DNA from: Neobacillus sp. PS3-12
GTDB lineage: Bacteria > Bacillota > Bacilli > Bacillales > Cytobacillaceae
Reading direction: 5' to 3'
DNA: 64,000 nt
NCBI RefSeq assembly: GCF_030915385.1
Contig: NZ_CP133268.1
Location: 1,178,001 to 1,242,000, forward strand
The stretch's first letter is position 1; the number at the start of each line of letters is the position of its first letter. The notes under the pieces are model-generated. The model was not told the origin of the DNA. It was given only the letters and a program-made list of their open reading frames with translations, and made no database searches. Both the position numbers and the translations under genes were made by a program. This document shows positions 40,262-48,947 of this stretch, piece after piece.

Positions 40262-40471
40262 ATGAATTTAAACCTAAGAAATGCGATCATTCATAATGTT
40301 TCCAACAATACACAGGATCAATTAGAAGATACGATTGTTGATGCGATTCAAAGCGGCGAAGAAAAAATGCTTCCTGGTCTTGGTGTTTTATTTGAAGTTA
40401 TATGGCAAAATTCATCTGAACAAGATAAAAAAGAAATGCTGCAAACACTTGAAAGCGGGTTAAAACAATAA
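40262..40471 (+). CDS. sspI: Small acid-soluble spore protein I
   Basis: SspI is a minor spore-core protein made in the forespore. The 69 residues start [13 protein letters not shown] and include [20 protein letters not shown], the family core. AAAGGAG precedes the ATG. It reads divergently from ysgA, as in B. subtilis, and has its own terminator. No confident sigma-G promoter was found. Confidence 0.95.
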   Translation: MNLNLRNAIIHNVSNNTQDQLEDTIVDAIQSGEEKMLPGLGVLFEVIWQNSSEQDKKEMLQTLESGLKQ

Positions 40472-40481
40472 GCTATGAGAT

Positions 40482-40507
40482 GCCGCCTTGTTGGCGGCTT
40501 TTTTGCG
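40482..40507 (+). terminator. Terminator of sspI
   Basis: GCCGCC-TTGTT-GGCGGC is followed by T6 on the plus strand, 10 bases after the sspI stop. Confidence 0.88.
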
Positions 40508-40510
40508 TTT

Positions 40511-40582
40511 GGCGAAATAATCATCCGATTTGGCGAAATAAAATTATTTTTGGCGAAATTAACAGCAAAATCGGCGAAATAA
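40511..40582. repeat. Four-copy GGCGAAATAA repeat with 20-21 bp period
   Basis: GGCGAAATAA occurs at 40511 and 40532, GGCGAAATTA at 40552, and GGCGAAATAA at 40573. The starts are 21, 20 and 21 bp apart, all in one orientation, so they lie on the same face of the helix. The spacers are A/T-rich and differ. The array fills the space between two convergent terminators. Confidence 0.85.
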
Positions 40583-40608
40583 CTACTTTCTTTCAAGCCC
40601 AAATAATA

Positions 40609-40638
40609 AACCCCCGAGCGATTTATCTCGGGGGTACA
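40609..40638 (-). terminator. Terminator of the M42 peptidase gene
   Basis: The perfect 8-base stem CCCCCGAG / CTCGGGGG precedes TTTATTATTT on the minus strand, just past the peptidase stop. Confidence 0.78.
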
Positions 40639-40641
40639 TAC

Positions 40642-41727
40642 TTATTCAAACGTAATCTTATCAACTGCTTCGCGGTCTAATCGTTTAATCACTTCAACCA
40701 GTAATTGGACTGCATTTTCAAAATCATCACGGTGGAGCATAGCGGCATGTGAATGAATATACCTTGTTGCAATGGTCACCGCAATCGATGGAACGCCATT
40801 ATTCGATAAATGGATTGAACCAGCATCTGTTCCGCCGCCTGGAATAGCATCAAATTGATAAGGAATATTTAGCTCATCAGCTGTTGATGTAATAAAATCA
40901 CGCAATCCTTTATGGGATACCAGCGATCCATCATACAGAATAATTTGCGGACCCTTGCCCATTTTACTTTGTGCCTCTTTTTCAGAGATTCCTGGAGTGT
41001 CTCCGGCAATACCTACATCAAGGGCAAAGCCAATATCCGGCTCAATTTTCGTGGCCGCTGTTTTGGCGCCGCGGGTACCTACCTCTTCCATAACGGTTCC
41101 TACACCAAAAAGGATATTCGGATGATCAACGCCTTTTAGCCTTTTTAATACTTCAATCGCAATCGCACAGCCAATGCGGTTGTCCCACGCTTTTGCTAAA
41201 AGCATTTTTTCATTGTTCATGACTGTAAATTCAAAATACGGAACAACCATGTCACCAGGCTGAATCCCCCACTCAACAGCTTCTTCACGGCTTGAGGCAC
41301 CTATATCAATGAACATATCTTTAATTTCCACCGGCTTTTTACGAGCTTCAGGTGATAAAATATGCGGCGGTTTTGAGCCAATAATACCTGTAACATCACC
41401 TTTTTTGGTTACTATTGTTACACGCTGGGCAAGCATCACCTGTGACCACCAGCCGCCAACCGTTTGAAAACGCAAAAAGCCTTTGTCGTCAATTTGCGTA
41501 ATCATAAAACCGACTTCATCCAAATGGCCGGCAATCATAATTTTAGGACCGCCTTCTTTGCCAGTCTTTTTGGCAATTAAGCTTCCAAGCCCATCGGTCG
41601 TTATTTCATCTGCAAATGGTTCTATGTATTTTTTCATCATATTTCGAGCTTCACGTTCATTTCCCGGAACACCTTTGGCATCGGTTAAATCTTTTAACAT
41701 CGTTAATGTTTCATCCATTTTCACCAT
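40642..41727 (-). CDS. ysdC: M42-family metallo-aminopeptidase (YsdC-like)
   Basis: This is a 361-residue tetrahedral-type cocatalytic aminopeptidase. Metal-site motifs are visible: [11 protein letters not shown] (about 62-72), [12 protein letters not shown] (about 175-186), [10 protein letters not shown] (about 208-217), ALDVGIAGD and [11 protein letters not shown] near the C-terminus. The start at 41727 follows GAAGGGGG. The location between sspI and ysdB fits B. subtilis ysdC. Exact peptide preference is not known. Confidence 0.9.
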   Translation of the reverse strand: MVKMDETLTMLKDLTDAKGVPGNEREARNMMKKYIEPFADEITTDGLGSLIAKKTGKEGGPKIMIAGHLDEVGFMITQIDDKGFLRFQTVGGWWSQVMLAQRVTIVTKKGDVTGIIGSKPPHILSPEARKKPVEIKDMFIDIGASSREEAVEWGIQPGDMVVPYFEFTVMNNEKMLLAKAWDNRIGCAIAIEVLKRLKGVDHPNILFGVGTVMEEVGTRGAKTAATKIEPDIGFALDVGIAGDTPGISEKEAQSKMGKGPQIILYDGSLVSHKGLRDFITSTADELNIPYQFDAIPGGGTDAGSIHLSNNGVPSIAVTIATRYIHSHAAMLHRDDFENAVQLLVEVIKRLDREAVDKITFE

Positions 41728-41790
41728 GTATAGACCCCCTTCATATATGCACATTTTTCATTATACCCACTAAAAATGAAGCTTTACAAA

Positions 41791-42282
41791 TCAATAGTTT
41801 TGATTCTGTCTTTTATAATTTACTTCATTTTTTTCAATATATGCCTGTTCCATTTCCTCAAACTCGATTCCAAGCAATGTCCCCAATTGTAAATAACCTT
41901 CGAATACACGCTGATAATCACTTAAACTTTTTGTCATTTGAAAAATGCTTACAGCATGATAGATTTTTAGAAATAGCTCATTGACGTCTTGTGTGGACGG
42001 TTCCCTCTCCATTTTTAACCCTTGGATTTGAAAGCCACATTCTAATCCCAATGATAAAATAAAGTGGACACCATCAACAAACTCTTCCAGGATGACCTTT
42101 TTTTCTGATGAAGGTTTCACACTCCAGAACTTAAAAGATCTCGTTTCGTTTGCAAGCTCTCCAATTTCTACAAGCAATGCAAGAACCTTTCTATCAAATA
42201 AATTCTCATTTTGTAATTGGTGATTTTCCTCAATGTAGCGGTCAAGTGCTAACTGCATCTCAAACAATTTTTCAAGAGACAT
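41791..42282 (-). CDS. Dimeric all-alpha dUTPase
   Basis: This 163-residue protein belongs to the dimeric dUTPase (all-alpha NTP pyrophosphatase) family that hydrolyses dUTP to dUMP. Metal-binding helices are visible as ALLVEIGELANETRSFKFW (about 36-54) and EEFVDGVHFILSLG (about 66-79), the ExxE-12-ExxD pattern. It lies between the M42 peptidase and divergent ysdB. No standard gene name is assigned. Confidence 0.85.
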   Translation of the reverse strand: MSLEKLFEMQLALDRYIEENHQLQNENLFDRKVLALLVEIGELANETRSFKFWSVKPSSEKKVILEEFVDGVHFILSLGLECGFQIQGLKMEREPSTQDVNELFLKIYHAVSIFQMTKSLSDYQRVFEGYLQLGTLLGIEFEEMEQAYIEKNEVNYKRQNQNY

Positions 42283-42325
42283 ATTCTCAATCCTTTCAAT
42301 ACTATTTAAAATATTTTTTAAATAA

Positions 42326-42355
42326 ACGAAACCTTTTTATTTCCATTTCGTATGA
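42326..42355 (+). promoter_or_regulatory. Candidate sigma-W promoter of ysdB
   Basis: CGAAAC (42327-42332), a 16-base spacer and CGTA (42349-42352) match the sigma-W consensus TGAAAC-N16-CGTA except at the first base. ysdB belongs to the sigma-W envelope-stress regulon of B. subtilis, which supports the call. Confidence 0.75.
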
Positions 42356-42379
42356 ATGAAAAACAATGTGGAGGATCGG

Positions 42380-42760
42380 ATGATGGTTTGGTTTTTATGG
42401 TGTATTCTTATTTCACTTATTCTTTACTTTCTAAACCTGTTTATTAAAACGATTGGAACACCAAACCGAAAGTTTAAGCATGCTGTTAAACAAAAACGTT
42501 ACTATATAATCGATGACAAAAATAATGTCCGAAAAAATTTTCTTCTTACCTATAAAGGTGTCGTTCTTGAAGGAGAAAAACATATTGACTCCGACATAAA
42601 TTCATTCAGAGTCGATTCCATTTATATTTGGACTCATAATTCTGCCGATCTGACAAAATTAGATCTTCCAGACTACCTCTTTATCGAGCAGAAGATTCAT
42701 AAGCAATATCCTAAAGCGAAAATCAATTGGAATAATCCCTTTTTTGAATTAATGAGATAA
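42380..42760 (+). CDS. ysdB: Sigma-W-controlled membrane protein YsdB
   Basis: This 126-residue protein starts MMVWFLWCILISLILYF, a single N-terminal membrane helix, followed by a soluble domain with RYYIIDDKNNVRKNFLLTYKG. The start at 42380 is set by GGAGG 5 bases upstream, and the sigma-W-type promoter lies about 28 bases before it. The function is unknown. Its 3' end overlaps the convergent ysdA by 12 bp. Confidence 0.85.
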   Translation: MMVWFLWCILISLILYFLNLFIKTIGTPNRKFKHAVKQKRYYIIDDKNNVRKNFLLTYKGVVLEGEKHIDSDINSFRVDSIYIWTHNSADLTKLDLPDYLFIEQKIHKQYPKAKINWNNPFFELMR

Positions 42761-43024
42761 AAAGGCCGACGCACAAAAATAGATAAACAGGATCAATTCA
42801 ATAAAGGCTAAAAGCGGAAAACCAATCTTAAAAGACAAGTGTTTCGTTTTATGACGGAACAGCTGCATTCCAAGCGTTGTCCCGACAGCACCGCCAAGCA
42901 AAGCCGTTAACCACAATGACTTTTCAGAAATGCGATACTCGTGATGTATGGCTCTATTTTTATCTACCCTCATTATAAATAAACCAACAAGATTCATGAG
43001 TAAATAAAACAAAATAATTTCCAT
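42749..43024 (-). CDS. ysdA: DUF1294 membrane protein YsdA
   Basis: This 91-residue protein has three hydrophobic segments (about 2-18, 38-55 and 68-88) and the DUF1294 signature DKNRAIHHEYRISEKSLWL, GGAVGTTLGMQLFRHKTKH. The function is unknown. It follows rplT and shares 12 bp with the convergent end of ysdB. Confidence 0.88.
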   Translation of the reverse strand: MEIILFYLLMNLVGLFIMRVDKNRAIHHEYRISEKSLWLTALLGGAVGTTLGMQLFRHKTKHLSFKIGFPLLAFIELILFIYFCASAFLSH

Positions 43025-43048
43025 TTTCCTCCACCCCCATAGTTATGG

Positions 43049-43082
43049 AAAAAGCCATCCTCGGGAACCTGAGAATGGCTAT
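43049..43082 (-). terminator. Terminator of the infC-rpmI-rplT operon
   Basis: AGCCATTCTCAGG pairs with CCGAGGATGGCT (one mismatch) around TTC, followed by T5 on the minus strand, 10 bases past rplT. Confidence 0.85.
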
Positions 43083-43092
43083 TTTAATTTGA

Positions 43093-43452
43093 TTACTTAT
43101 TGAATTGTTGTTTAGCTGCAGTTGCTAATTCTGCAAAAGCATTTGCATCATTAATAGCTAAATCAGCAAGCATTTTACGGTTAACTTCGATACCTGCTAG
43201 CTTAAGACCATGCATTAAACGGCTGTAAGAAAGACCGTTGATGCGTGCTGCTGCATTGATACGAGTAATCCAAAGTTTACGGAAGTCGCGTTTTTTCTGG
43301 CGACGGTCACGAAATGCATATTGTAAAGATTTCATAACCTGCTGGTTAGCAACTTTATATAATGTATGTTTTGAACCAAAATAACCTTTAGCTAATTTAA
43401 GAATTTTTTTACGACGCTTGCGCGTAACTGTACCGCCTTTTACACGTGGCAT
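43093..43452 (-). CDS. rplT: 50S ribosomal protein L20
   Basis: L20 binds 23S rRNA early in 50S assembly and, in Bacillus, represses its own operon at the leader RNA. The 119 residues begin [20 protein letters not shown] and contain the family block [17 protein letters not shown]. The last gene of the infC operon. Confidence 0.98.
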   Translation of the reverse strand: MPRVKGGTVTRKRRKKILKLAKGYFGSKHTLYKVANQQVMKSLQYAFRDRRQKKRDFRKLWITRINAAARINGLSYSRLMHGLKLAGIEVNRKMLADLAINDANAFAELATAAKQQFNK

Positions 43453-43491
43453 GTACTTTCCCTCCTATATAAATCGAAATGGGTTTCGAAA

Positions 43492-43692
43492 TTACTTAAT
43501 ATTGTCTAATAATTGACGGATGCGTTTGAAGTCGCCTTTAGAAACAAGAGCTGATTTGCGAAGTTTACGTTTTGCTTTTGTAGACTTATTAGCAAATAAA
43601 TGGCTTGTATAAGCATGGTCACGCTTAAGTTGGCCAGAACCTGTTTTCTTGAAACGCTTTGCAGCGCCGCGGTGAGTTTTCATTTTTGGCAT
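43492..43692 (-). CDS. rpmI: 50S ribosomal protein L35
   Basis: L35 is a small basic 50S protein. The 66 residues begin [20 protein letters not shown], the family hallmark. It lies 16 bases after infC and 39 before rplT. Confidence 0.98.
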   Translation of the reverse strand: MPKMKTHRGAAKRFKKTGSGQLKRDHAYTSHLFANKSTKAKRKLRKSALVSKGDFKRIRQLLDNIK

Positions 43693-43708
43693 TTGGAATT
43701 CCTCCCTA

Positions 43709-44227
43709 TTACTTGTCGATTTTCGGTGCTAGAACCAGGAACATGCTGCGGCCATCCATTTTAGGATGAGACTCGATTGTAGCTACTTCCTTGCACTCTT
43801 CAGAAAAACGGTCTAAAACACGTTGTCCGATCTCTTTATGCGTAATTGCCCGGCCCTTAAAACGGATCGAAGCTTTTACTTTATCGCCTTTTTCTAAAAA
43901 CTTAATTGCATTACGAAGCTTGGTATTAAAATCATGCTCATCAATTGTCGGGCTAAGACGAACTTCTTTAGTAGTGATGATTTTTTGATTTTTACGAGCT
44001 TCTTTGTCTTTCTTTTGCTGCTCGAACTTAAATTTTCCATAGTCCATAATTCGGGCTACTGGAGGCTTTGCGTTCGGTGCAACAAGTACCAAGTCCAAAT
44101 TTACTCGTCCAGCAATTTCTAACGCTTCATTTTTGGATTTGATTCCTAACTGCTCTCCATTTTGATCAATTAAACGAACCTCACGAGCACGAATGCCATC
44201 GTTTAACAACATATCTTTGCTAATAAT
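43709..44227 (-). CDS. infC: Translation initiation factor IF-3
   Basis: IF-3 checks the start codon and keeps subunits apart. The 172 residues run from an ATT start: (M)[16 protein letters not shown], then the N-domain, the linker ([15 protein letters not shown]) and the C-domain with [15 protein letters not shown] and [21 protein letters not shown] lies 6 bases upstream of the ATT. The non-canonical AUU start is typical of infC in several bacteria. The open frame upstream of it has no family sequence and is leader RNA. Confidence 0.95.
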   Translation of the reverse strand: MISKDMLLNDGIRAREVRLIDQNGEQLGIKSKNEALEIAGRVNLDLVLVAPNAKPPVARIMDYGKFKFEQQKKDKEARKNQKIITTKEVRLSPTIDEHDFNTKLRNAIKFLEKGDKVKASIRFKGRAITHKEIGQRVLDRFSEECKEVATIESHPKMDGRSMFLVLAPKIDK

Positions 44228-44359
44228 TAGCCACCTCCAAGGTTTCATCACGAATACAACTTTTTGGGTCAAGGTTGCAGCATCAATGTTGATACGAGAA
44301 ACCCCCATCAATCTCTTGACATTTGACAACCGGCCTAGTTGAATCGGCAAGAATTTTCA

Positions 44360-44520
44360 AATACATAAACAAAAAAGTGCGGATGTAAACACCCACACTT
44401 TACGAAACATAATTAATGAATCAATTCGTTCACGTAAACCTGCCAACTGCCGTAAGTCTCGCGTCAATCAGGTGAGAAGCGGGTGCTTCTGCTTTTCCCA
44501 AAACATGTATTCAATTTTAC
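44360..44520 (-). promoter_or_regulatory. L20 leader of infC-rpmI-rplT
   Basis: The leader contains pairing GC-rich segments (around CCTGATTGACGCGAGACTTA and CAGTTGGCAGGTTTACG) and ends in the terminator AAGTGTGGGTG / CATCCGCACTT with T6 (44370-44400). This is the layout of the Bacillus L20 leader, where excess L20 favours termination. The terminator is clear; exact L20 contact bases were not worked out. Confidence 0.8.
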
Positions 44521-44527
44521 CTTTGTA

Positions 44528-44556
44528 ACTATATCACAGTCGAAGATAGAAGTCAA
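44528..44556 (-). promoter_or_regulatory. Sigma-A promoter of infC operon
   Basis: TTGACT, a 17-base spacer and TATAGT read on the minus strand, upstream of the L20 leader. Confidence 0.82.
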
Positions 44557-44585
44557 ATAACTATTTTCTTGGCAACAAAAATCAT

Positions 44586-44626
44586 TTTACCCTATTAAAC
44601 AGAGTTTTTCAATAGGGTAATTTTTT
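44586..44626 (-). terminator. Terminator of thrS
   Basis: TACCCTATT pairs with AATAGGGTA at 44588-44619, followed by T-rich sequence on the minus strand, right after the thrS stop. Confidence 0.75.
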
Positions 44627-44631
44627 CAAAA

Positions 44632-46569
44632 TTATCCCCTGTTCACTTCAGCCTTTAGTGATGCAAGGAAACTGTCGAATGCTACAGTCTCTGAGTTTTG
44701 TTCACCATATTTACGGACATTGACAGCCTTTTCGCTGACTTCCTTATCACCGACAACCAGCATATAAGGTATTTTCTGCATTTGCGCTTCACGAATCTTA
44801 TAGCCAATTTTTTCATTACGGCCATCTAATTCAACCCTGAAGCCTTCTCTCTTAAGCTGCTCTTGAACCTGCTTGGCATAATCATAATGAACTTCTGGAG
44901 AAACAGGGATAACCTGAACCTGCACTGGCGCAAGCCATGTTGGGAATGCACCTTTATATTCTTCAATGAGGTAAGCGACAAACCGTTCCATTGTTGATAC
45001 AACACCACGGTGAATAACGACAGGACGATGCTGTTTGCCGTCTTCTCCAATATAAGTTAAGTCAAAGCGTTCAGGCAGCAAGAAATCCAACTGTACAGTT
45101 GAAAGTGTCTCATCCTTGCCTAATGCTGTTCTTACTTGAACGTCAAGCTTCGGACCATAGAATGCGGCTTCACCTTCTGCTTCATAATAATCGAGGCCGA
45201 GATCATCCATTGCTTCCTTTAGCATGCTTTGTGCTTTTTCCCACATTACATCATCATCAAAATACTTTTCTGTATCTTGCGGATCACGGTAAGATAAACG
45301 GAAAGAGTAATCAGAAATATTGAAATCCTTATAAACATCCAGAACTAACTCTACAACCCGTTGGAACTCTTCCTTAATTTGGTCCGGACGAACAAAGATA
45401 TGTGAATCGTTTAATGTCATCCCGCGGACACGCTGCAAGCCCGATAAGGCACCCGACATTTCATAACGGTGCATTGTACCTAATTCAGCAATGCGAATTG
45501 GAAGCTCGCGATAGCTATGGATACCATTTTTATAAATCATCATGTGATGAGGGCAGTTCATTGGGCGAAGCACAAGTTCCTCATTATCCATTTCCATAAC
45601 AGGGAACATATCTTCATGATAATGATCCCAGTGACCGGATGTTTTATATAAATCTACGCTTCCCATGATTGGAGTATAAACATGATCGTAGCCTAAACTT
45701 ACTTCTTTATCGACAATATAGCGTTCAATGATACGGCGGATTGTTGCGCCTTTTGGCATCCATAATGGAAGCCCCTGTCCAATTAGCTGGTTAGTCGTAA
45801 ATAAGTTTAGTTCCTTACCAATCTTACGGTGATCACGCTCTTTTGCTTCTTCCAAAAGCCTCAGATGCTCTGCTAAATCTTCTTTTTTGAAGAATGCTGT
45901 ACCATAGATACGCTGGAGCATTTTATTATCACTATCACCGCGCCAATAGGCACCAGCAATGCTTAGTAATTTAAATTCTTTAATCTTTCCAGTGGATGGT
46001 ACATGGACACCACGACAAAGATCAAAAAACTCTCCTTGTTCGTAAATAGTGACAGTTTCATCCTCTGGAATTGCTTCAATTAGCTCAATTTTATATGGAT
46101 CTCCTGCTTCTTCAAAAAGTTTAACGGCATCATTTCGGCTAACTTCCTTGCGAATGACTTCAAGATTTTCATTTACAATTTTCGCCATTTCCTTTTCGAT
46201 TTTTGGAAGATCTTCAGGTGTTAATGATTCCTCTAAATCCATATCATAATAAAAACCACTTTCAATGACTGGACCTACTCCTAAATTTACATTTGGATAT
46301 ATTCTTTTGACTGCCTGAGCCATAAGGTGGGCTGTGCTATGGCGCAATACCTCCAGGGCATCTTTTGAATCCGGTGTAACAATTTCTATTGAACCATCTC
46401 CAGGAATTGGACGGCGAAAATCAATTAATTGTCCATTCCATTTGCCAGCAATGGCTTTTTTTCTTAATCCTGGACTGATGGATGCAGCAACATCTTCTGT
46501 TGTTGTTCCATGTGAAAACTCCTTTACCGCTCCATCAGGAAATGTTAATTTTACAATATCTGACATCAT
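44632..46569 (-). CDS. thrS: Threonyl-tRNA synthetase
   Basis: ThrS charges tRNA-Thr. The 645 residues include the TGS domain (about 3-65), the editing domain with [11 protein letters not shown] and the [12 protein letters not shown] zinc-like site (about 75-235), the class II core with motif 2 ([20 protein letters not shown]) and zinc ligands MNCPHH, and the C-terminal anticodon domain (about 545-640). Two ATGs are adjacent at the start. A T-box precedes it. Confidence 0.97.
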   Translation of the reverse strand: MMSDIVKLTFPDGAVKEFSHGTTTEDVAASISPGLRKKAIAGKWNGQLIDFRRPIPGDGSIEIVTPDSKDALEVLRHSTAHLMAQAVKRIYPNVNLGVGPVIESGFYYDMDLEESLTPEDLPKIEKEMAKIVNENLEVIRKEVSRNDAVKLFEEAGDPYKIELIEAIPEDETVTIYEQGEFFDLCRGVHVPSTGKIKEFKLLSIAGAYWRGDSDNKMLQRIYGTAFFKKEDLAEHLRLLEEAKERDHRKIGKELNLFTTNQLIGQGLPLWMPKGATIRRIIERYIVDKEVSLGYDHVYTPIMGSVDLYKTSGHWDHYHEDMFPVMEMDNEELVLRPMNCPHHMMIYKNGIHSYRELPIRIAELGTMHRYEMSGALSGLQRVRGMTLNDSHIFVRPDQIKEEFQRVVELVLDVYKDFNISDYSFRLSYRDPQDTEKYFDDDVMWEKAQSMLKEAMDDLGLDYYEAEGEAAFYGPKLDVQVRTALGKDETLSTVQLDFLLPERFDLTYIGEDGKQHRPVVIHRGVVSTMERFVAYLIEEYKGAFPTWLAPVQVQVIPVSPEVHYDYAKQVQEQLKREGFRVELDGRNEKIGYKIREAQMQKIPYMLVVGDKEVSEKAVNVRKYGEQNSETVAFDSFLASLKAEVNRG

Positions 46570-46597
46570 TTTTTCCTCCTTTAATTTTTTTTAGACA

Positions 46598-46905
46598 ATA
46601 AAAAAACCCGTCCTAGAGACTAGGGACGAGTTATTTACACGTGGTTCCACCCAAATTTTTCACTTTTTTACGAGAAAAAGTGACTTTGGACAAATAACGG
46701 CTGCGCACCGTCAACCTTTACTGACTTCTAATGAAGTGTTCAAAGCTGAAGTTTAAAGGTGGTAAGCATTCAATTCGTGTTAGGAAGTTTACAGCCTCAG
46801 ACTTCCCTCTCTATAAACCGTAAATGAATACTGTTATCCTTATCATCACTTTTGCAAAATATTGATTAAAATGAGAAGCAGACTAAAAATCATCCACTTG
46901 CGTAA
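46598..46905 (-). promoter_or_regulatory. T-box leader of thrS
   Basis: The T-box core GGGTGGAACCACG (about 46638-46652) is followed by terminator CTCGTCCCTAG / CTAGGACGGG with T7 (46600-46632), on the minus strand. Stem I and the region around GCTTACCACC, which could present ACC as a threonine specifier, lie upstream. Confidence 0.92.
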
Positions 46906-46916
46906 CTATGTAAGTT

Positions 46917-46945
46917 ATTATAATGATTCCACTTTCAAAAATCAA
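46917..46945 (-). promoter_or_regulatory. Sigma-A promoter of thrS
   Basis: TTGATT, a 17-base spacer and TATAAT read on the minus strand, upstream of the T-box leader and before the ytxC stop. Confidence 0.82.
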
Positions 46946-46982
46946 GGGATCAATATCTGCAAAAGTATTAATAATAGATTTC

Positions 46983-47870
46983 TTACTGCCCATTTTCAAA
47001 AGGATCAGAGCTATTTTCCCAGTTCATACATTGAAATTGATCATAAAAATGATGGAATGGCAGTACCCTTACTCTCTCTTCGAAAATATTGCTGATTGTC
47101 CTTACCAAGGCCTCATCTGGGTTTTTGGTGTAAAGGAATATCGTTGTAGGAGCAATCGACAAAAGCGGAGCAATTGAAGCAGAATCAACGTAGACAGGAT
47201 GATTAGAGAGCAGTTTCCTGTCAATCATCTTGATTAGCTCGCCCCTTTTAATTTCTTCTGAATTTTCATTATAAAAAATGATTTCTTCATCTAACAGTAA
47301 ATGGAGAATCTCCATTTTCGGTGTTCGTTCTTGTAAAAATTCGCGAAGGGTTTGTACAAAGATTTGATATTCCTGCTCCATCTTGTATTCATCGATTGAA
47401 ATCTTCACATAGCTTTCTAAATCAAGCAAATATGGACGCAAGCGAAATTTAATAAAAGAATCAAATGAAAGTGAGATATTATCTTGAAAAACTTGATCAA
47501 TGGCTTCCTTAATTCTTTGTTCCTGGCTTGTTTTTTCGAGGAAAATCTCAAGGTCCTTCCTTTCTCCTTCAAGGATCGAATAGATAATTTCCATAACATG
47601 CCCTTGCTCTTCCGGGTCTTGAAAATAATAATTTTCAGCTAAAATCCCCTTAAACCAGTCATCCCTTTTAACCTCGATGACAAAATCATAAAATGCTTTT
47701 CTAATATGATTCAAACAATCATGAGTAAGTTTATTTTCCATAATCTTAAGTATATGGCGGTCTTCATGAAGAAGAATTTTTTCATTTTCAGATGTAAGTT
47801 TTAATACTTTCAGCAAGTGATGATGAAATTTTTCTGCATCATCCTTATTTTGAAAGATGATTTCTGCCAA
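46983..47870 (-). CDS. ytxC: Putative sporulation protein YtxC
   Basis: YtxC is a conserved Bacillus protein linked to sporulation, of unknown biochemical role. From the TTG at 47870 it has about 295 residues and contains DSFIKFRLRPYLLDLESYV (about 165) and VYVDSASIAPLLSIAPTTI near the C-terminus. AGGGGGG lies 6 bases before the TTG; an adjacent GTG at 47873 is a second option. The longer open frame upstream has no ribosome-binding site. It sits between dnaI and thrS, as in B. subtilis. Confidence 0.82.
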   Translation of the reverse strand: MAEIIFQNKDDAEKFHHHLLKVLKLTSENEKILLHEDRHILKIMENKLTHDCLNHIRKAFYDFVIEVKRDDWFKGILAENYYFQDPEEQGHVMEIIYSILEGERKDLEIFLEKTSQEQRIKEAIDQVFQDNISLSFDSFIKFRLRPYLLDLESYVKISIDEYKMEQEYQIFVQTLREFLQERTPKMEILHLLLDEEIIFYNENSEEIKRGELIKMIDRKLLSNHPVYVDSASIAPLLSIAPTTIFLYTKNPDEALVRTISNIFEERVRVLPFHHFYDQFQCMNWENSSDPFENGQ

Positions 47871-48006
47871 CACAATCCCCCCTTCATTCATATTTCTGTA
47901 ATTAATGTATATGGGGAACTTGGCCGAAATAGAAGTAAGTACAAATGAAGGCAAAATAAAAAACTGCCAAAATATATTGGCAGTTTGCACTTATATAATT
48001 ACACTT

Positions 48007-48936
48007 TTAATATCGCCGATTTGGCCCATCTACCTCTACAGGTTCACATAAATAGCGAATTCGCTCCATGATTCTCGCAGCCTTAAGTTTTTCTTCTTCG
48101 CCTCGTTGACTGTAAGCTAAATGATGCTCTAAGCCCTGGAGATTAAAATTGGAGGTGAAGAAGGTCGGCAGGTTTTCCAGCATCCGAAATTGCAGGAGAG
48201 GTCCCAATATTTCATCTCTGGTCCAGCTTGAAACAGCTTCAGCTCCTATATCATCCAGCATCAAAATCGGTTCATTTTTTAAAGCTTCAATTTTTTCATT
48301 TAGTGATGCATCACCAATTGAATTTTTTAATTCCCTAAATAATTCTGGAACATAGACGATCATCGAAGAAATTTGGTTGTTGGCGAGCTCGTTGGCAATC
48401 GCTCCAAGCAAATAGGATTTTCCGACGCCAAATTTTCCATATAAATATAAACCCTTTTGATGATGATCCCGTTGATAGTTCTTTACAAAAAGCACAGCTT
48501 TTTTTATGGCCTCATAGCGTGATGTATCCTGCTGAAGGCTTTCAAAGGTTGCTGATAAAATATCCTTTGGAACATGTAAACTTTTAATTAACCGTTCATT
48601 TTTCCGTTTTTCATCATCCATAATTTTCCTAGGACAACGTACATATTCTATATCAATACTGTTTCGAGTAATGACCAATTTTGGATGATAGCCCTTTATC
48701 ACGTTGGTACATTTATCAAGACTGATACATTTATTACATTCCTTGCTTTGATTCATATATTCGAACAGTTTTGTTATACTTTTTTCAATCATCTCCTGAT
48801 TTAAGATTTCGCGGTTTTTCGCTAAAAAATCTTTTATCTCAGGATGGTTGAGAACTTGGTTTCTAATATCAGCATAACGTTTTTGAAAGCTTTGATTAGA
48901 AGCTAATCTTTTTAGAGTTTCGTTTATATTTTCCAT
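48007..48936 (-). CDS. dnaI: Primosomal protein DnaI (helicase loader)
   Basis: DnaI loads the replicative helicase DnaC. The 309 residues have an N-terminal helicase-binding domain with a zinc site (CNKCISLDKC, about 62-71) and a C-terminal AAA+ domain with Walker A GKFGVGKSYL (about 166-175) and Walker B ILMLDDIGAE. It starts 11 bases after dnaB ends. Confidence 0.96.
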   Translation of the reverse strand: MENINETLKRLASNQSFQKRYADIRNQVLNHPEIKDFLAKNREILNQEMIEKSITKLFEYMNQSKECNKCISLDKCTNVIKGYHPKLVITRNSIDIEYVRCPRKIMDDEKRKNERLIKSLHVPKDILSATFESLQQDTSRYEAIKKAVLFVKNYQRDHHQKGLYLYGKFGVGKSYLLGAIANELANNQISSMIVYVPELFRELKNSIGDASLNEKIEALKNEPILMLDDIGAEAVSSWTRDEILGPLLQFRMLENLPTFFTSNFNLQGLEHHLAYSQRGEEEKLKAARIMERIRYLCEPVEVDGPNRRY

Positions 48937-48947
48937 TCTCTCATCAC

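Noticed and set aside
40511..40582. CRISPR array
   Set aside because: Units are only 10 bp with about 11-bp spacers, and no cas genes are present.
44228..44350. Upstream extension of infC from an ATG at 44350
   Set aside because: It has no IF-3 similarity and lies in leader RNA; the ATT start with GGAGGTGG fits better.
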